Shown here piece by piece: positions 16,289-24,036 of a stretch of DNA of 28,322 nt; within the stretch, counting starts at the first letter, position 1, and every line of letters starts with the position of its first letter. A program made the translations under genes and the position numbers. Below the pieces are notes generated by a model. The model saw nothing but the letters and a program-made list of their open reading frames with translations, ran no database searches and was not told the DNA's origin. The stretch lies in the NCBI GenBank assembly GCA_047611425.1, contig JBLFWJ010000022.1:1-28322 (forward strand), in the 5' to 3' direction. The DNA comes from JBLFWJ01 sp047611425. GTDB taxonomy: Bacteria > Bacteroidota > Bacteroidia > UBA10329.

Positions 16289-17218
16289 CTAATTCTGACT
16301 GATTTCTCGAATCAACAGTCTTGTCAATTCATCTGCTCCGTGAGGATTTAGATGGGTATTGTCAGTGAAATAAGTTGAATCTTGAGAAATGTAGCAATTG
16401 GAAAAATCCAACAACTTTGTATTGGAAGTTTCAAACGTCTTTAATTTGGAAATGAATTCAGCTTTATTTTCAATCAAATTTAACCCTTCAACAAAACAAG
16501 GCGTGATAACTAGATAGCACTGAATTCCTTTGCTGTCGGCCATAGAAATGGCATCCCTAATTTTGTTCGAAGATCGCTGGTCCACTACTGTTTCGAAAGG
16601 GGTATCGCTCTCTGCGCTTGCAAAAGAACCAGTTCGCTTGGGCTGAAAACCATAACCCGTTATTTTATATTCAGGGTCGTTACTAACTAGGGTTCTTCGG
16701 AAATAGGGGAACGCATGTTTATCAAAATTCGTGAGTTTGTAGAAAGGAACAAACCTCAATTTGTTAACCCTGGCATTATCCATATCTGAAAAACACTCGT
16801 AGATATTTTTCCTGTCTATATGGTGAAGCCAATTGTACATGTCATAGAAGGCGCTTCTGACGTCCAACCCTCCGTGCATATCTAAAGCGATAATTAAAGT
16901 TTTCGAATTTTCAGTGTAGCTTAAATATTCTTTAAGCAGACCATAATATTGATCAATGTTGGTACCAATGATTCCCATATTCATTGCACTCACCCCTAGA
17001 GAATCAATTATGATTTGAGGATTGAAATTTACCGATGCGGTAGAAGCGCCCCAAATTGAAAGTTCATAATCAAGATCGTGCGCCATAACGCCATTGATTT
17101 TCCCCACCGTTTCCTCTTTGCATTCTTTCATCGTGTTAATCAATATGTATTGAGTAACGCAGAGTAGAAAGCTGGTGCTAAGAACCAGAGCGACTGTATG
17201 TAGTATTCTCTTTTTCAA
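16289..17218 (-). CDS. SGNH-fold acyltransferase/hydrolase partner of MBOAT
   Basis: 309-residue protein with an N-terminal signal anchor (about 5-27), so the catalytic domain faces the periplasm. It shows SGNH-type blocks: IWGASTASVNFNP with Ser59 as putative nucleophile (block I GxS; Asn64 nearby), and D286-N-T-H289 in FTDNTHLNPHGADEL as the C-terminal Asp-x-x-His pair. It starts three bases after the stop of the MBOAT gene, the standard arrangement for MBOAT + SGNH acyl transfer pairs (DltB/DltD, AlgI/AlgJ, PatA/PatB types). Its role is probably to complete acyl transfer to, or remove acyl groups from, an extracytoplasmic glycan. The substrate is unknown. Confidence 0.85.
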   Translation of the reverse strand: MKKRILHTVALVLSTSFLLCVTQYILINTMKECKEETVGKINGVMAHDLDYELSIWGASTASVNFNPQIIIDSLGVSAMNMGIIGTNIDQYYGLLKEYLSYTENSKTLIIALDMHGGLDVRSAFYDMYNWLHHIDRKNIYECFSDMDNARVNKLRFVPFYKLTNFDKHAFPYFRRTLVSNDPEYKITGYGFQPKRTGSFASAESDTPFETVVDQRSSNKIRDAISMADSKGIQCYLVITPCFVEGLNLIENKAEFISKLKTFETSNTKLLDFSNCYISQDSTYFTDNTHLNPHGADELTRLLIREISQN

Positions 17219-17221
17219 TGA

Positions 17222-18661
17222 TTAGAATTGGAAGTAGATAAATTCGTTTTTCTCGAACGCACCTAAAATGAAAATGCTCCAAATTGCAAGGATGTACACG
17301 GGCAATCTATACCGGTAACTTAAGCGATAAAAATAATCTTCGGCTCTTAGGAATTCTACTAACACGAGCATTCCGACAAAAACTATGGACAAGAATATGT
17401 CCGCTGCAAAAACGGTGTTTTTAACCGTAGGAATCATATACAGACTTATCTGAGACAGGCTGTAGTTCGAAAGTGTGGTCAGATCATTTAGGATATAAAG
17501 GGCATCGCCTAACGAATTTGCTCTGAAAAATATCCATCCAAAACATACAACAGTGAATATGGTGATTGTTTGAAACGCATATACCACCAAATTCTTAGGC
17601 AACTTGATGTGTTTGAAAGCTGATTCTAAGATTAAGAAGACTCCATGAATGGCTCCCCAAATAATGAAGTTCCATTTTGCACCATGCCAGAATCCGCTGA
17701 CTACAAAAACGATGAGAATATTTAAGTACCAGCTAGACTTAGAAGTTTGATTTCCTCCCAAGGGAATGTATACGTAATCTCTAAACCATGTAGAAAGTGA
17801 GATGTGCCAGCGTCTCCAAAATTCGCCTAGACTACGCGATACGTAAGGCATGTCGAAATTCTTCATTAGATCAAATCCAAAAAGTTTTGCGGTTCCAATT
17901 GCGATTTGAGAATACCCGGAGAAGTCACAATAGATTTGAAATGCAAAGAAGACAGTACCGAGAATCAAAGCGAAGCCATGGTACTCATCTGGGTAGTTGT
18001 AAATCTCATTCACCACAATTGCCAATCTATCCGCAATCACAATTTTCTTAAAAAGGCCCCACAAAATTTGATTTAACCCTTCGGTCCAGTTGGCATAACT
18101 CAATTGCCTCTGTTTATAAAATTGGGGAAGTAAATTACTTGCCCGTTCTATAGGGCCAGCGACCAACTGAGGGAAGAAACTTACAAATGCCGAAAATGAT
18201 ATAAAGTCTTTGGTTGGAGCCAGTTTTCCTTTGTATACATCGATAGTATAGCTTAATGTTTGAAAAGTGTAGAAGCTAATTCCTACCGGCAGAACGATGT
18301 TTAGTGAATCTGCTTTTATCTCTGTTCCAAAGAATGAAAAAGCGGATACAAAATTGTCCAAGAAGAAGTTGTAATACTTGAAGAAACCAAGAAAACCAAG
18401 GTTAACCAAGATGCTGGTCCACAATAAAGCCTTCCTTTTGGTTTTGTCGTTTTCCTTTTTAAGTCCAAGACCAACTAGATAATCTACAATAGTGCTGAAC
18501 AGAATGAGAGAGAGAAATCTCCAGTCCCACCATCCGTAAAAAAAATAGCTAGCTCCTACAATTAATAGGTTTTGAAGTTTTAAGCTACGGTTGGTGACGA
18601 ACCAATACAGAATGAAAACAATCGGTAGAAATAGCGCAAAATCTATTGAATTGAAAAACAT
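17222..18661 (-). CDS. MBOAT family O-acyltransferase (AlgI-like), complete
   Basis: Complete 479-residue polytopic acyltransferase of the AlgI/DltB type. Conserved blocks: SYFFYGWWDWRF (38-49), LPVGISFYTFQTLSY (124-138), FFPQLVAGPIERA (162-174), DFSGYSQIAIGTAKLFGF (246-263), FWRRWHISLSTWFRDYVYIP (281-300, His286) and FWHGAKWNF with catalytic-type His326. It heads a two-gene operon with the SGNH gene. Compared with the MBOAT gene at the left edge of the window it is clearly a paralogue, not a recent copy, so two acyl-transfer systems coexist within 19 kb. The ATG at 18661 gives the standard MFFNSIDFALFLPIVF N-terminus. Confidence 0.94.
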   Translation of the reverse strand: MFFNSIDFALFLPIVFILYWFVTNRSLKLQNLLIVGASYFFYGWWDWRFLSLILFSTIVDYLVGLGLKKENDKTKRKALLWTSILVNLGFLGFFKYYNFFLDNFVSAFSFFGTEIKADSLNIVLPVGISFYTFQTLSYTIDVYKGKLAPTKDFISFSAFVSFFPQLVAGPIERASNLLPQFYKQRQLSYANWTEGLNQILWGLFKKIVIADRLAIVVNEIYNYPDEYHGFALILGTVFFAFQIYCDFSGYSQIAIGTAKLFGFDLMKNFDMPYVSRSLGEFWRRWHISLSTWFRDYVYIPLGGNQTSKSSWYLNILIVFVVSGFWHGAKWNFIIWGAIHGVFLILESAFKHIKLPKNLVVYAFQTITIFTVVCFGWIFFRANSLGDALYILNDLTTLSNYSLSQISLYMIPTVKNTVFAADIFLSIVFVGMLVLVEFLRAEDYFYRLSYRYRLPVYILAIWSIFILGAFEKNEFIYFQF

Positions 18662-18846
18662 TTTTGACTGTAATTGCGATTGCGTTGTACGGCCGTGAAA
18701 ATAAGTGTTTGGAAGAAAACCTTCTCAACAATCGATGGACAAGGAATGTAATCACCAGATTGCCTACATCATAAATTGACGCTAATTCATTTAAGGTTGG
18801 CCTAATTGTAAATGGGAAATTGGTCGGATTTAGAATCCTTTACCCG

Positions 18847-19443
18847 CTAATACCTCGCAATATGAGCCTTCAAATTCGTAAATACTTCATGCGGGGCAGA
18901 TCGATTGGCCCAATTCAACGCAAACGTTGGAACGTATCCTCTAGGGTCTACCTCATTGTCGAGGGCAACAACAGTTTTCCCGCTTGACTCATCTTTGGTG
19001 ATGGAATACAATGCTCTGAAGGAATCAATTCGGATTGCATTAGGGTCAACCGGAATGAACGTAGGGGTAATAACCATTTCGATTTGGAAATTTCCGTTTT
19101 CTCCAGAATGGACAATTGATTTGATGATCAGGTCCCGATTCTTAATAAAAGGGATATCCAATAATTGGTAGAAATAGTAGGTTGAGTCATTAGCTTTTTC
19201 CACCAATTTGCCTTTCGAACAATAGGGTACCCAATCCTCATATTGATCAAAATCTATGATAGCCGCCAACACCTATTCTGGCGATTGATCAATAGTCATT
19301 ATTGAACGTGTCGGTCTTAGCCCAGTACCATTTGGAGTGCCAATGTAAGTAGTGATATCATTCTTGTCACTTGTCAACGTCCATGGTCCGCTCGGGGCGA
19401 AAAGAAGGAAGATAGAAAGAATGAGAAACGAGACTTTGAACAT
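18847..19443 (-). pseudogene. START/SRPBCC-domain secreted protein, interrupted by an amber codon
   Basis: From the ATG at 19443 the frame encodes a signal peptide (MFKVSFLILSIFLLFAPSG) and the start of a START-type lipid-binding domain (PWTLTSDKNDITTYIGTPNG), then meets TAG at 19275-19273 after 56 codons (MTIDQSPE-stop), and continues in the same frame without a break as VLAAIIDFDQYEDWVPYC to a stop at 18847. Both halves together give a normal 198-codon START protein, so a single base change such as CAG or GAG to TAG explains the lesion. The downstream GTG (19272) could at best yield a domain lacking its signal peptide and first strand. No partner genes suggest a pathway. Confidence 0.85.
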
Positions 19444-19525
19444 GATTTACAATGATACGGCATCAATAATTTAGCTGCCGTAATCAACCTTTTTTCAAGC
19501 GTAAAACCATTTAATACCTTTCCTC

Positions 19526-19845
19526 ATGAAGAAATTCAGAGTGCTGATAATAGGAAGTGGCTTTGGTGGACAAGCTGCCGCTGTCAACCTTCGAAACAGA
19601 GGCATTCAAGATTTCCTCATCCTAGAACGGAGAAGCTACATGGGTGGAGCCTGGTGTCAGAATACATATCCCGGAGCTCAAGTTGATGTTCAATCTCCAT
19701 TATATTCTTTTTCCTTTGAACCATACCCTTGGTCAAGGATGTTTGCTGAACAGGCCGAACTGCAGAAATACACCAATTACGTAATTGATAAACACCGGTT
19801 GCGCAACAAAACGGAGTTGAATACAAATGTGGAGCGGGTCCAACC
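19526..19845 (+). pseudogene. Flavin-containing/Baeyer-Villiger-type monooxygenase, N-terminal fragment
   Basis: About 106 codons match the FAD-binding start of flavin monooxygenases of the cyclohexanone monooxygenase type: IGSGFGGQAAAVNLR (GxGxxG), ERRSYMGGAWCQNTYPGAQ, VDVQSPLYSFSFEP and NTNVERVQ. Family members run to about 480-550 residues; here similarity ends near 19843 and the frame runs 31 codons into unrelated DNA before stopping at 19936. The missing three quarters include the NADPH site and most of the active site, so the product would be inactive. The sequence directly after is the 3' part of a different gene, pointing to a deletion. Confidence 0.85.
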
Positions 19846-20188
19846 AATAATAATTGGGACTATCTACAACCATCAGAAATTTTGGCCACAGATTATTTGG
19901 CCAAAACGAATCAAAACGATTGGAATGAAGAGGTGATGGCCATGATTCACCATCATCACAAATTGACTTTCTTATACTGGAGAATTTATCGAGACCGTAG
20001 AGCTGTTTAGAAAAGCCGACCTCATTGACTTTTCGTACGGTCTAATTCTATTCGACATTAGTCGAGAATGGTATTCAGGACTCAAGCAGAAGTATCCAAC
20101 AAACGGACTCCACAAAGAACTCGGATGGAATTTTTGGAAGCATTTCAAATCAAAACCATGGAATCCATTTCCAATGGTTCGATTTTAA
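19846..20188 (+). pseudogene. HD-domain phosphohydrolase, C-terminal fragment with frameshift
   Basis: Starting at 19846 in another frame than the monooxygenase, the translation NNNWDYLQPSEILATDYL, then WNEEVMAMIHHHHKLT, matches the middle of a bacterial HD-domain hydrolase family (pattern WDYLxPS...HHKLT). Near 19972 the reading shifts by one base and continues YTGEFIETVELFRKADLIDF, ...KQKYPTNGLHKEL..., ending NPFPMVRF at 20188, which fits the C-terminus of the same family. The N-terminal HD residues are absent. So this is the 3' remnant of a gene fused by deletion to the monooxygenase 5' remnant, and then damaged again by a one-base insertion. The family assignment rests on remembered motif patterns. 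Confidence 0.7.
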
Positions 20189-20207
20189 ATTCTAAAAATC
20201 TGTAATC

Positions 20208-21299
20208 TTACCAGATGTCGTCATAGTCAAACGTAACAGACTTCGATTGCGGGTGAGCTTGGCAAGTGAGAATCAATCCTTCCGCAACTTCTTTTTCAGA
20301 TAGGCTGTAGTTCTTGTCCATGCTGGCTTCGCCATCTTTAACTCGAGCCAGGCAAGTACAGCAAACAGCTCCTTTGCATGAGAATGGCACATCAACGCCA
20401 GCTTCGGTCGCGGCCTCCAGAATGGTCTTCCCATTCGAATCCAATTCAAACTCAAACTCATCGTCATCCATCACCACTTTAACCTTGCTTAAAAGGTTAG
20501 CAGTTTCTTCTTTCGGCTTTTCAGGCGCAATATCTGTTTCTGGTTTTGGCTCCGAATTGCTAGAAGCAAAAAGTTCAAAATGAACTTTGTCATCGGCTGC
20601 TCCAGATTCTTTCAAAACATCTTTGGCTCCGATAATCATCGGTTCAGGTCCGCAGATATAAAAGCCATCAACTTCCTTGATTTCAACCAACTTGGCCATA
20701 AGCTCAGCAACTTTCTCTTTGGTCATCATTCCTTGAAAAAGATCTGAACCAACCTCCTCTTCAGAGAAAATATGATGAATTATCAACCGACTCAAGTACT
20801 CATTCTTCAGGCTAGCCAACTGCTCTTTGAAGATTACAGAAGTCGCATTTCTATTTCCGTAGAATAGAGTGAAACGACTGTTTGGCTCGGAATGAAGAAC
20901 ATCCTTAAGAATGCTAAGAACTGGTGTAACGCCACTTCCTCCTGCAAGACCAACTAAGTGACGAGACTTCGATGCATCCGATTCAAATAGAAACCTCCCT
21001 CGTGGAGTTAAAGTCGCTAAAATATCTCCAACTTTTAGCTCATCGTTTGCAAAAGAAGAGAACTTGCCAAATGGCATTTTTTTGATCCCAACTCTTAATT
21101 CATTCTGATATGGGGCAGAGCAGATAGAGTAGGAGCGTCTTATTTCTTCACCACCAATTTCCTTTTTGAATGTGACATATTGACCCGGAATAAACTTGAA
21201 AGACTCCTGTAGCTCTGAGTTTACCTCAAGCAAAACAGATACTGAATCCTCAGTCTCTCTTCTTACTTCCAATACTTTCAGTTCGTGAAACGCTGCCAT
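20208..21299 (-). CDS. paaE: Phenylacetyl-CoA epoxidase reductase subunit PaaE
   Basis: Electron-transfer subunit of the ring 1,2-phenylacetyl-CoA epoxidase. It passes electrons from NAD(P)H through FAD and a 2Fe-2S cluster to the diiron oxygenase PaaA. Domain order is as in E. coli PaaE: FAD domain with RRSYSICS (54-61), nucleotide domain with GLAGGSGVTP (117-126) and CGPEPM (216-221), then a C-terminal plant-type ferredoxin domain with cluster ligands Cys308, Cys313, Cys316 and Cys346. Length 363 is normal. Transcribed divergently from paaABCD across a 138-base spacer, whereas in E. coli paaE lies in the same operon as paaABCD. Confidence 0.96.
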   Translation of the reverse strand: MAAFHELKVLEVRRETEDSVSVLLEVNSELQESFKFIPGQYVTFKKEIGGEEIRRSYSICSAPYQNELRVGIKKMPFGKFSSFANDELKVGDILATLTPRGRFLFESDASKSRHLVGLAGGSGVTPVLSILKDVLHSEPNSRFTLFYGNRNATSVIFKEQLASLKNEYLSRLIIHHIFSEEEVGSDLFQGMMTKEKVAELMAKLVEIKEVDGFYICGPEPMIIGAKDVLKESGAADDKVHFELFASSNSEPKPETDIAPEKPKEETANLLSKVKVVMDDDEFEFELDSNGKTILEAATEAGVDVPFSCKGAVCCTCLARVKDGEASMDKNYSLSEKEVAEGLILTCQAHPQSKSVTFDYDDIW

Positions 21300-21318
21300 A
21301 TCCTTGTTTTTTGCGCTG

Positions 21319-21326
21319 CAAAACTA
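21319..21326 (-). promoter_or_regulatory. Candidate Bacteroidota -7 box for paaE
   Basis: On the - strand the octamer TAGTTTTG is a full match to the Bacteroidota -7 consensus TAnnTTTG and lies 20 bases before the paaE start. The -33 position has only CGTTTTC, a weak match. The paaE/paaA spacer (21300-21437) must also hold the paaA promoter; TAAACTTG at 21406-21413 is one mismatch from consensus. Confidence 0.4.
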
Positions 21327-21437
21327 ATCGATCGGTGCGTTAGAAAACGGAGGGTCGATCTCAAAACATATCCTGATCTCGGTCAATCATATTGGCCGTA
21401 CAATGGTTAAACTTGCAAATCGTAATACGTCATTGCT

Positions 21438-22385
21438 ATGGGAGAAGAAAAAGACTTTCAAAAAATATTCGACACCAAGATTGAAAAAGAGGTGAAGATT
21501 GAGCCGAAAGATTGGATGCCAGATGATTACCGAAAGAATGTTCTTCGGCAAATGGCTCAACATGCTCACTCAGAAATTGTAGGGATGCTTCCGGAAGGGA
21601 ATTGGATCAGTAGAGCACCAAGCATGAGGCGGAAAGTTGCTTTGCTTGCTAAGATTCAGGACGAAGCTGGACATGGTCTCTATTTGTACAGTGCGGCTGA
21701 AACGCTTGGTAAGGATCGCGATTCAATTGTTGACGATTTATTAACGGGAAAAGCCAAGTATAGCAGCATATTCAATTATCCAGCATTGACTTGGGCCGAC
21801 ATTGGAGCCATCGGTTGGTTGGTTGATGGAGCAGCAATTGTAAATCAGATTATGCTTCAGAAAACGAGCTATGGTCCTTACTCACGGGCAATGATTCGTA
21901 TATGTAAAGAGGAAAGTTTTCATCAACGGCAGGGCTACGAGATTCTATTGACTTTGTGTAAAGGAAGCGAGGATCAGAAAGCGATGGCGCAAGATGCTTT
22001 GAATCGATTTTGGTGGCCATCATTAATGATGTTCGGGCCATCTGACAAGGATTCTCCGCATAGTGCACAAAGCATGGCGTGGAAGATTAAGAGAATGGGA
22101 AATGACGATTTGCGTCAAAAATTCATTGACCTAACGGTTAAGCAAGCAGATTTTCTTGGTTTGACAATTCCAGATCCAGATTTGAAATGGAACGAGGAAA
22201 AAGGGCAATATGATTGGGGCCAGATTGATTGGGAGGAGTTTTATAATGTCATTAAAGGCAATGGTCCTTGCAATAAAGAGCGACTAGCAGCCCGTCAGGC
22301 GGCACATGATAATGGTGCTTGGGTTCGCGATGCAGCAACTGCTTTTGCTCGAAAAAAAGCAGAACGAAAACGAGAAGTAGCGTAA
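21438..22385 (+). CDS. paaA: Phenylacetyl-CoA epoxidase catalytic subunit PaaA
   Basis: Diiron oxygenase subunit that epoxidises the aromatic ring of phenylacetyl-CoA with O2. Ferritin-like helices carry the likely iron ligands: Glu46 (HAHSEIVGM), Asp75-Glu76-x-x-His79 (QDEAGHG) and Glu158/159-x-x-His162 (KEESFHQRQ). The length of 315 residues matches the family. It forms the catalytic complex with PaaC and PaaB, encoded next, and takes electrons from PaaE. A 42-base gap before paaB contains a perfect 18-bp palindrome. Confidence 0.97.
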   Translation: MGEEKDFQKIFDTKIEKEVKIEPKDWMPDDYRKNVLRQMAQHAHSEIVGMLPEGNWISRAPSMRRKVALLAKIQDEAGHGLYLYSAAETLGKDRDSIVDDLLTGKAKYSSIFNYPALTWADIGAIGWLVDGAAIVNQIMLQKTSYGPYSRAMIRICKEESFHQRQGYEILLTLCKGSEDQKAMAQDALNRFWWPSLMMFGPSDKDSPHSAQSMAWKIKRMGNDDLRQKFIDLTVKQADFLGLTIPDPDLKWNEEKGQYDWGQIDWEEFYNVIKGNGPCNKERLAARQAAHDNGAWVRDAATAFARKKAERKREVA

Positions 22386-22390
22386 GTAAA

Positions 22391-22408
22391 GGCGTATCGC
22401 GATACGCC
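22391..22408. repeat. Perfect 18-bp palindrome between paaA and paaB
   Basis: GGCGTATCGCGATACGCC is its own reverse complement and sits 20 bases before the paaB start. It resembles the short GGCGTATTGCAATACGCC-type palindromes scattered in Bacteroidota genomes. In RNA it could form a short hairpin between two genes of one operon; no U-tract follows, so a terminator is unlikely. Confidence 0.8.
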
Positions 22409-22427
22409 CCAACAAAAACATTAGACG

Positions 22428-22715
22428 ATGGAAAGAAAAGATTGGCCTCTTTGGGAGGTATTCATTAGAAGCAAAGCAGGTTTGGCACACAAGCACGCTG
22501 GAAGTCTTCATGCTCCGGATGCTGAAATGGCGGTAAGTAACGCTCGTGATGTTTATACCCGCAGGAATGAAGGAATCAGTCTTTGGGTAGTGGAGAGTAT
22601 TCACATCCACTCTACATTGGAAACGGATAGCGATTCTATGTTCGATCCGAACGAAGACAAGATTTATCGACACCCAACGTTTTACGATATACCTGAAGAG
22701 GTTGGACACATGTAA
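22428..22715 (+). CDS. paaB: Phenylacetyl-CoA epoxidase subunit PaaB
   Basis: Small 95-residue structural subunit of the multicomponent epoxidase, thought to bridge PaaA-PaaC units. Family motifs: WPLWEVFIRSKAGLAHKHAGS (5-25), APDAEMAVSNARDVYTRR and the C-terminal region DKIYRHPTFYDIPEEVGHM. Full-length for the family. It is followed after 3 bases by paaC. Confidence 0.96.
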   Translation: MERKDWPLWEVFIRSKAGLAHKHAGSLHAPDAEMAVSNARDVYTRRNEGISLWVVESIHIHSTLETDSDSMFDPNEDKIYRHPTFYDIPEEVGHM

Positions 22716-22718
22716 GCC

Positions 22719-23477
22719 ATGGATAGCAAAACCGCTTTATATCGATACCTACTGAGGTTAGGTGACAATGCAGCCATACTAGGTCATAAGTTGGGTGAGT
22801 GGTGTGGTCACGGCCCGGAACTAGAAGAGGATATTGCAATTATCAACACGTCACTTGACCTTTTGGGGCATGCCCGGCCGTTGTACTCTTATGCCGGAGA
22901 GGTTGAAGGTGCAGGACGAAGTGAGGATGATATTGCATTCTTACGCCAAGAGCGCGAGTACATCAATGCGCTGATTTGTGAGACACTAAATGGTCATTAT
23001 GGAGATACGATTGCTCGTCAATTTCTATTTGATCATTTCAACCTATTGCTTTTTACAGAGTTGGAAAAATCCAGTGATGAAACCATAGCTGGAATTGCGG
23101 CTAAGGCGATAAAAGAGATTCGATATCACGTTAGAAGAAGTACTGAGTGGACGCTCAGACTAGGTGATGGAACTGAAGAAAGTCACAATAAGATCCAAAA
23201 GTCGTTCAACGATATTTGGAAATATACCGGAGATCTCTTTGTTCAGGATGAAAGTGATAAACTGATAATTGAAGCTGGAATCGGCCCAGACTTAAGCAGT
23301 TTGCTTCCAATATGGAAAGAGAATGTTAAAGCTGGATTAATAGAAGCCACGCTGAGCATGCCTGAGGATGAATGGATGCAGCAAGGAAGCAAAGAGGGGC
23401 GGCACACAGAAAATATGGGACATTTACTCTCCGAATTACAATACATGCAACGGGCTTATCCCGGTTGCGAATGGTGA
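22719..23477 (+). CDS. paaC: Phenylacetyl-CoA epoxidase structural subunit PaaC
   Basis: Non-catalytic ferritin-like partner of PaaA in the epoxidase core. The 252-residue sequence shows the family start ALYRYLLRLGDNAAILGHKLGEW, the SLDLLGHARPLYSYAGE block, and REIRYHVRRSTEWTLRLGDGTEES in the middle. As is usual for PaaC, the ligand set is not that of an active diiron site. It is translated from an ATG three bases after paaB; the 45-base gap that follows contains a dispersed repeat directly before paaD. Confidence 0.96.
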   Translation: MDSKTALYRYLLRLGDNAAILGHKLGEWCGHGPELEEDIAIINTSLDLLGHARPLYSYAGEVEGAGRSEDDIAFLRQEREYINALICETLNGHYGDTIARQFLFDHFNLLLFTELEKSSDETIAGIAAKAIKEIRYHVRRSTEWTLRLGDGTEESHNKIQKSFNDIWKYTGDLFVQDESDKLIIEAGIGPDLSSLLPIWKENVKAGLIEATLSMPEDEWMQQGSKEGRHTENMGHLLSELQYMQRAYPGCEW

Positions 23478-23494
23478 CAGACATTATTCAAGGC

Positions 23495-23522
23495 TGTCAT
23501 TCAGAGCGAAGCGAAGAAGCTC
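23495..23522 (+). repeat. Dispersed CATTCAGAGCGAAGCGAAGAA-type repeat before paaD
   Basis: TGTCATTCAGAGCGAAGCGA followed by AGAAGCTC belongs to the short dispersed repeat whose translation CHSERSEE recurs in many Bacteroidota genomes. Here one arm has landed in the 45-base gap between paaC and paaD and ends exactly at the paaD ATG, so it now supplies the paaD translation initiation region (GCGAAGAAGCTC-ATG). Confidence 0.75.
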
Positions 23523-24005
23523 ATGACCAAAGAACAATTGTGGGACGTACTTGAAGATGTTAAAGATCCCGAGATTCCGGTTCTCAGCCTAATCGATTTA
23601 GGTGTGGTTCGGGAAATTGAAATCAAGGATGACGTACCCCACATTACCATAACACCAACGTATTCTGGGTGTCCTGCCATGTTGGAAATGGAGAATGACA
23701 TTAAGAAGCGTTTGATGGCTGAAGGCTACAAAAGTGTGGAAGTCATCACAGTAATGACACCAACTTGGACAACAGACTGGATCACGGAAAAGGGTAAAGT
23801 TGCTCTTCAAGAATATGGAATTGCTCCACCAGAGCAGTCAACGTCAGATAAGTCAGCATTGCTCGGTCACCCTAAGCAGGTTACTTGCCCACAATGCAAG
23901 TCCACGGAAACGGAAATGCTAAGTCAGTTTGGATCAACGCCATGCAAAGCGCTATATCGTTGTATCGATTGCTTGGAGCCTTTCGACTACTTCAAGTGTA
24001 TCTAG
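23523..24005 (+). CDS. paaD: PaaD, iron-sulfur/metal cluster assembly factor of the epoxidase
   Basis: Needed for a functional phenylacetyl-CoA epoxidase, probably for maturation of its iron or Fe-S component, but not part of the complex. The N-terminal MIP18/DUF59 domain (1-95) has DPEIPVLSLIDLGVVR and TPTYSGCP with the conserved Cys50. The C-terminal zinc-ribbon-like tail has Cys122, Cys125, Cys141, Cys147, Cys150 and Cys159 (TCPQCKS...STPCKALYRCIDC). Length 160 residues. Last gene of the paaABCD operon; the 3' end converges with a decayed secreted-protein gene 31 bases away. Confidence 0.95.
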   Translation: MTKEQLWDVLEDVKDPEIPVLSLIDLGVVREIEIKDDVPHITITPTYSGCPAMLEMENDIKKRLMAEGYKSVEVITVMTPTWTTDWITEKGKVALQEYGIAPPEQSTSDKSALLGHPKQVTCPQCKSTETEMLSQFGSTPCKALYRCIDCLEPFDYFKCI

Positions 24006-24036
24006 ATTTTTCTGGTCGCAAGAGTGAAGGCTAGTT

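Noticed and set aside
16110..16292. 60-codon + strand frame with a TTG start
   Set aside because: No recognisable motif, signal peptide or usable leader, and it overlaps the end of the SGNH gene. Listed only as intergenic.
21319..21345. Operator-like CTAA...TTAG arms in the paaE/paaA spacer
   Set aside because: Only the outer four bases pair; the inside does not, so there is no good case for a regulator site.
21400..21420. paaA promoter at TAAACTTG
   Set aside because: One mismatch to TAnnTTTG and no convincing -33 element; mentioned but not listed as a feature.
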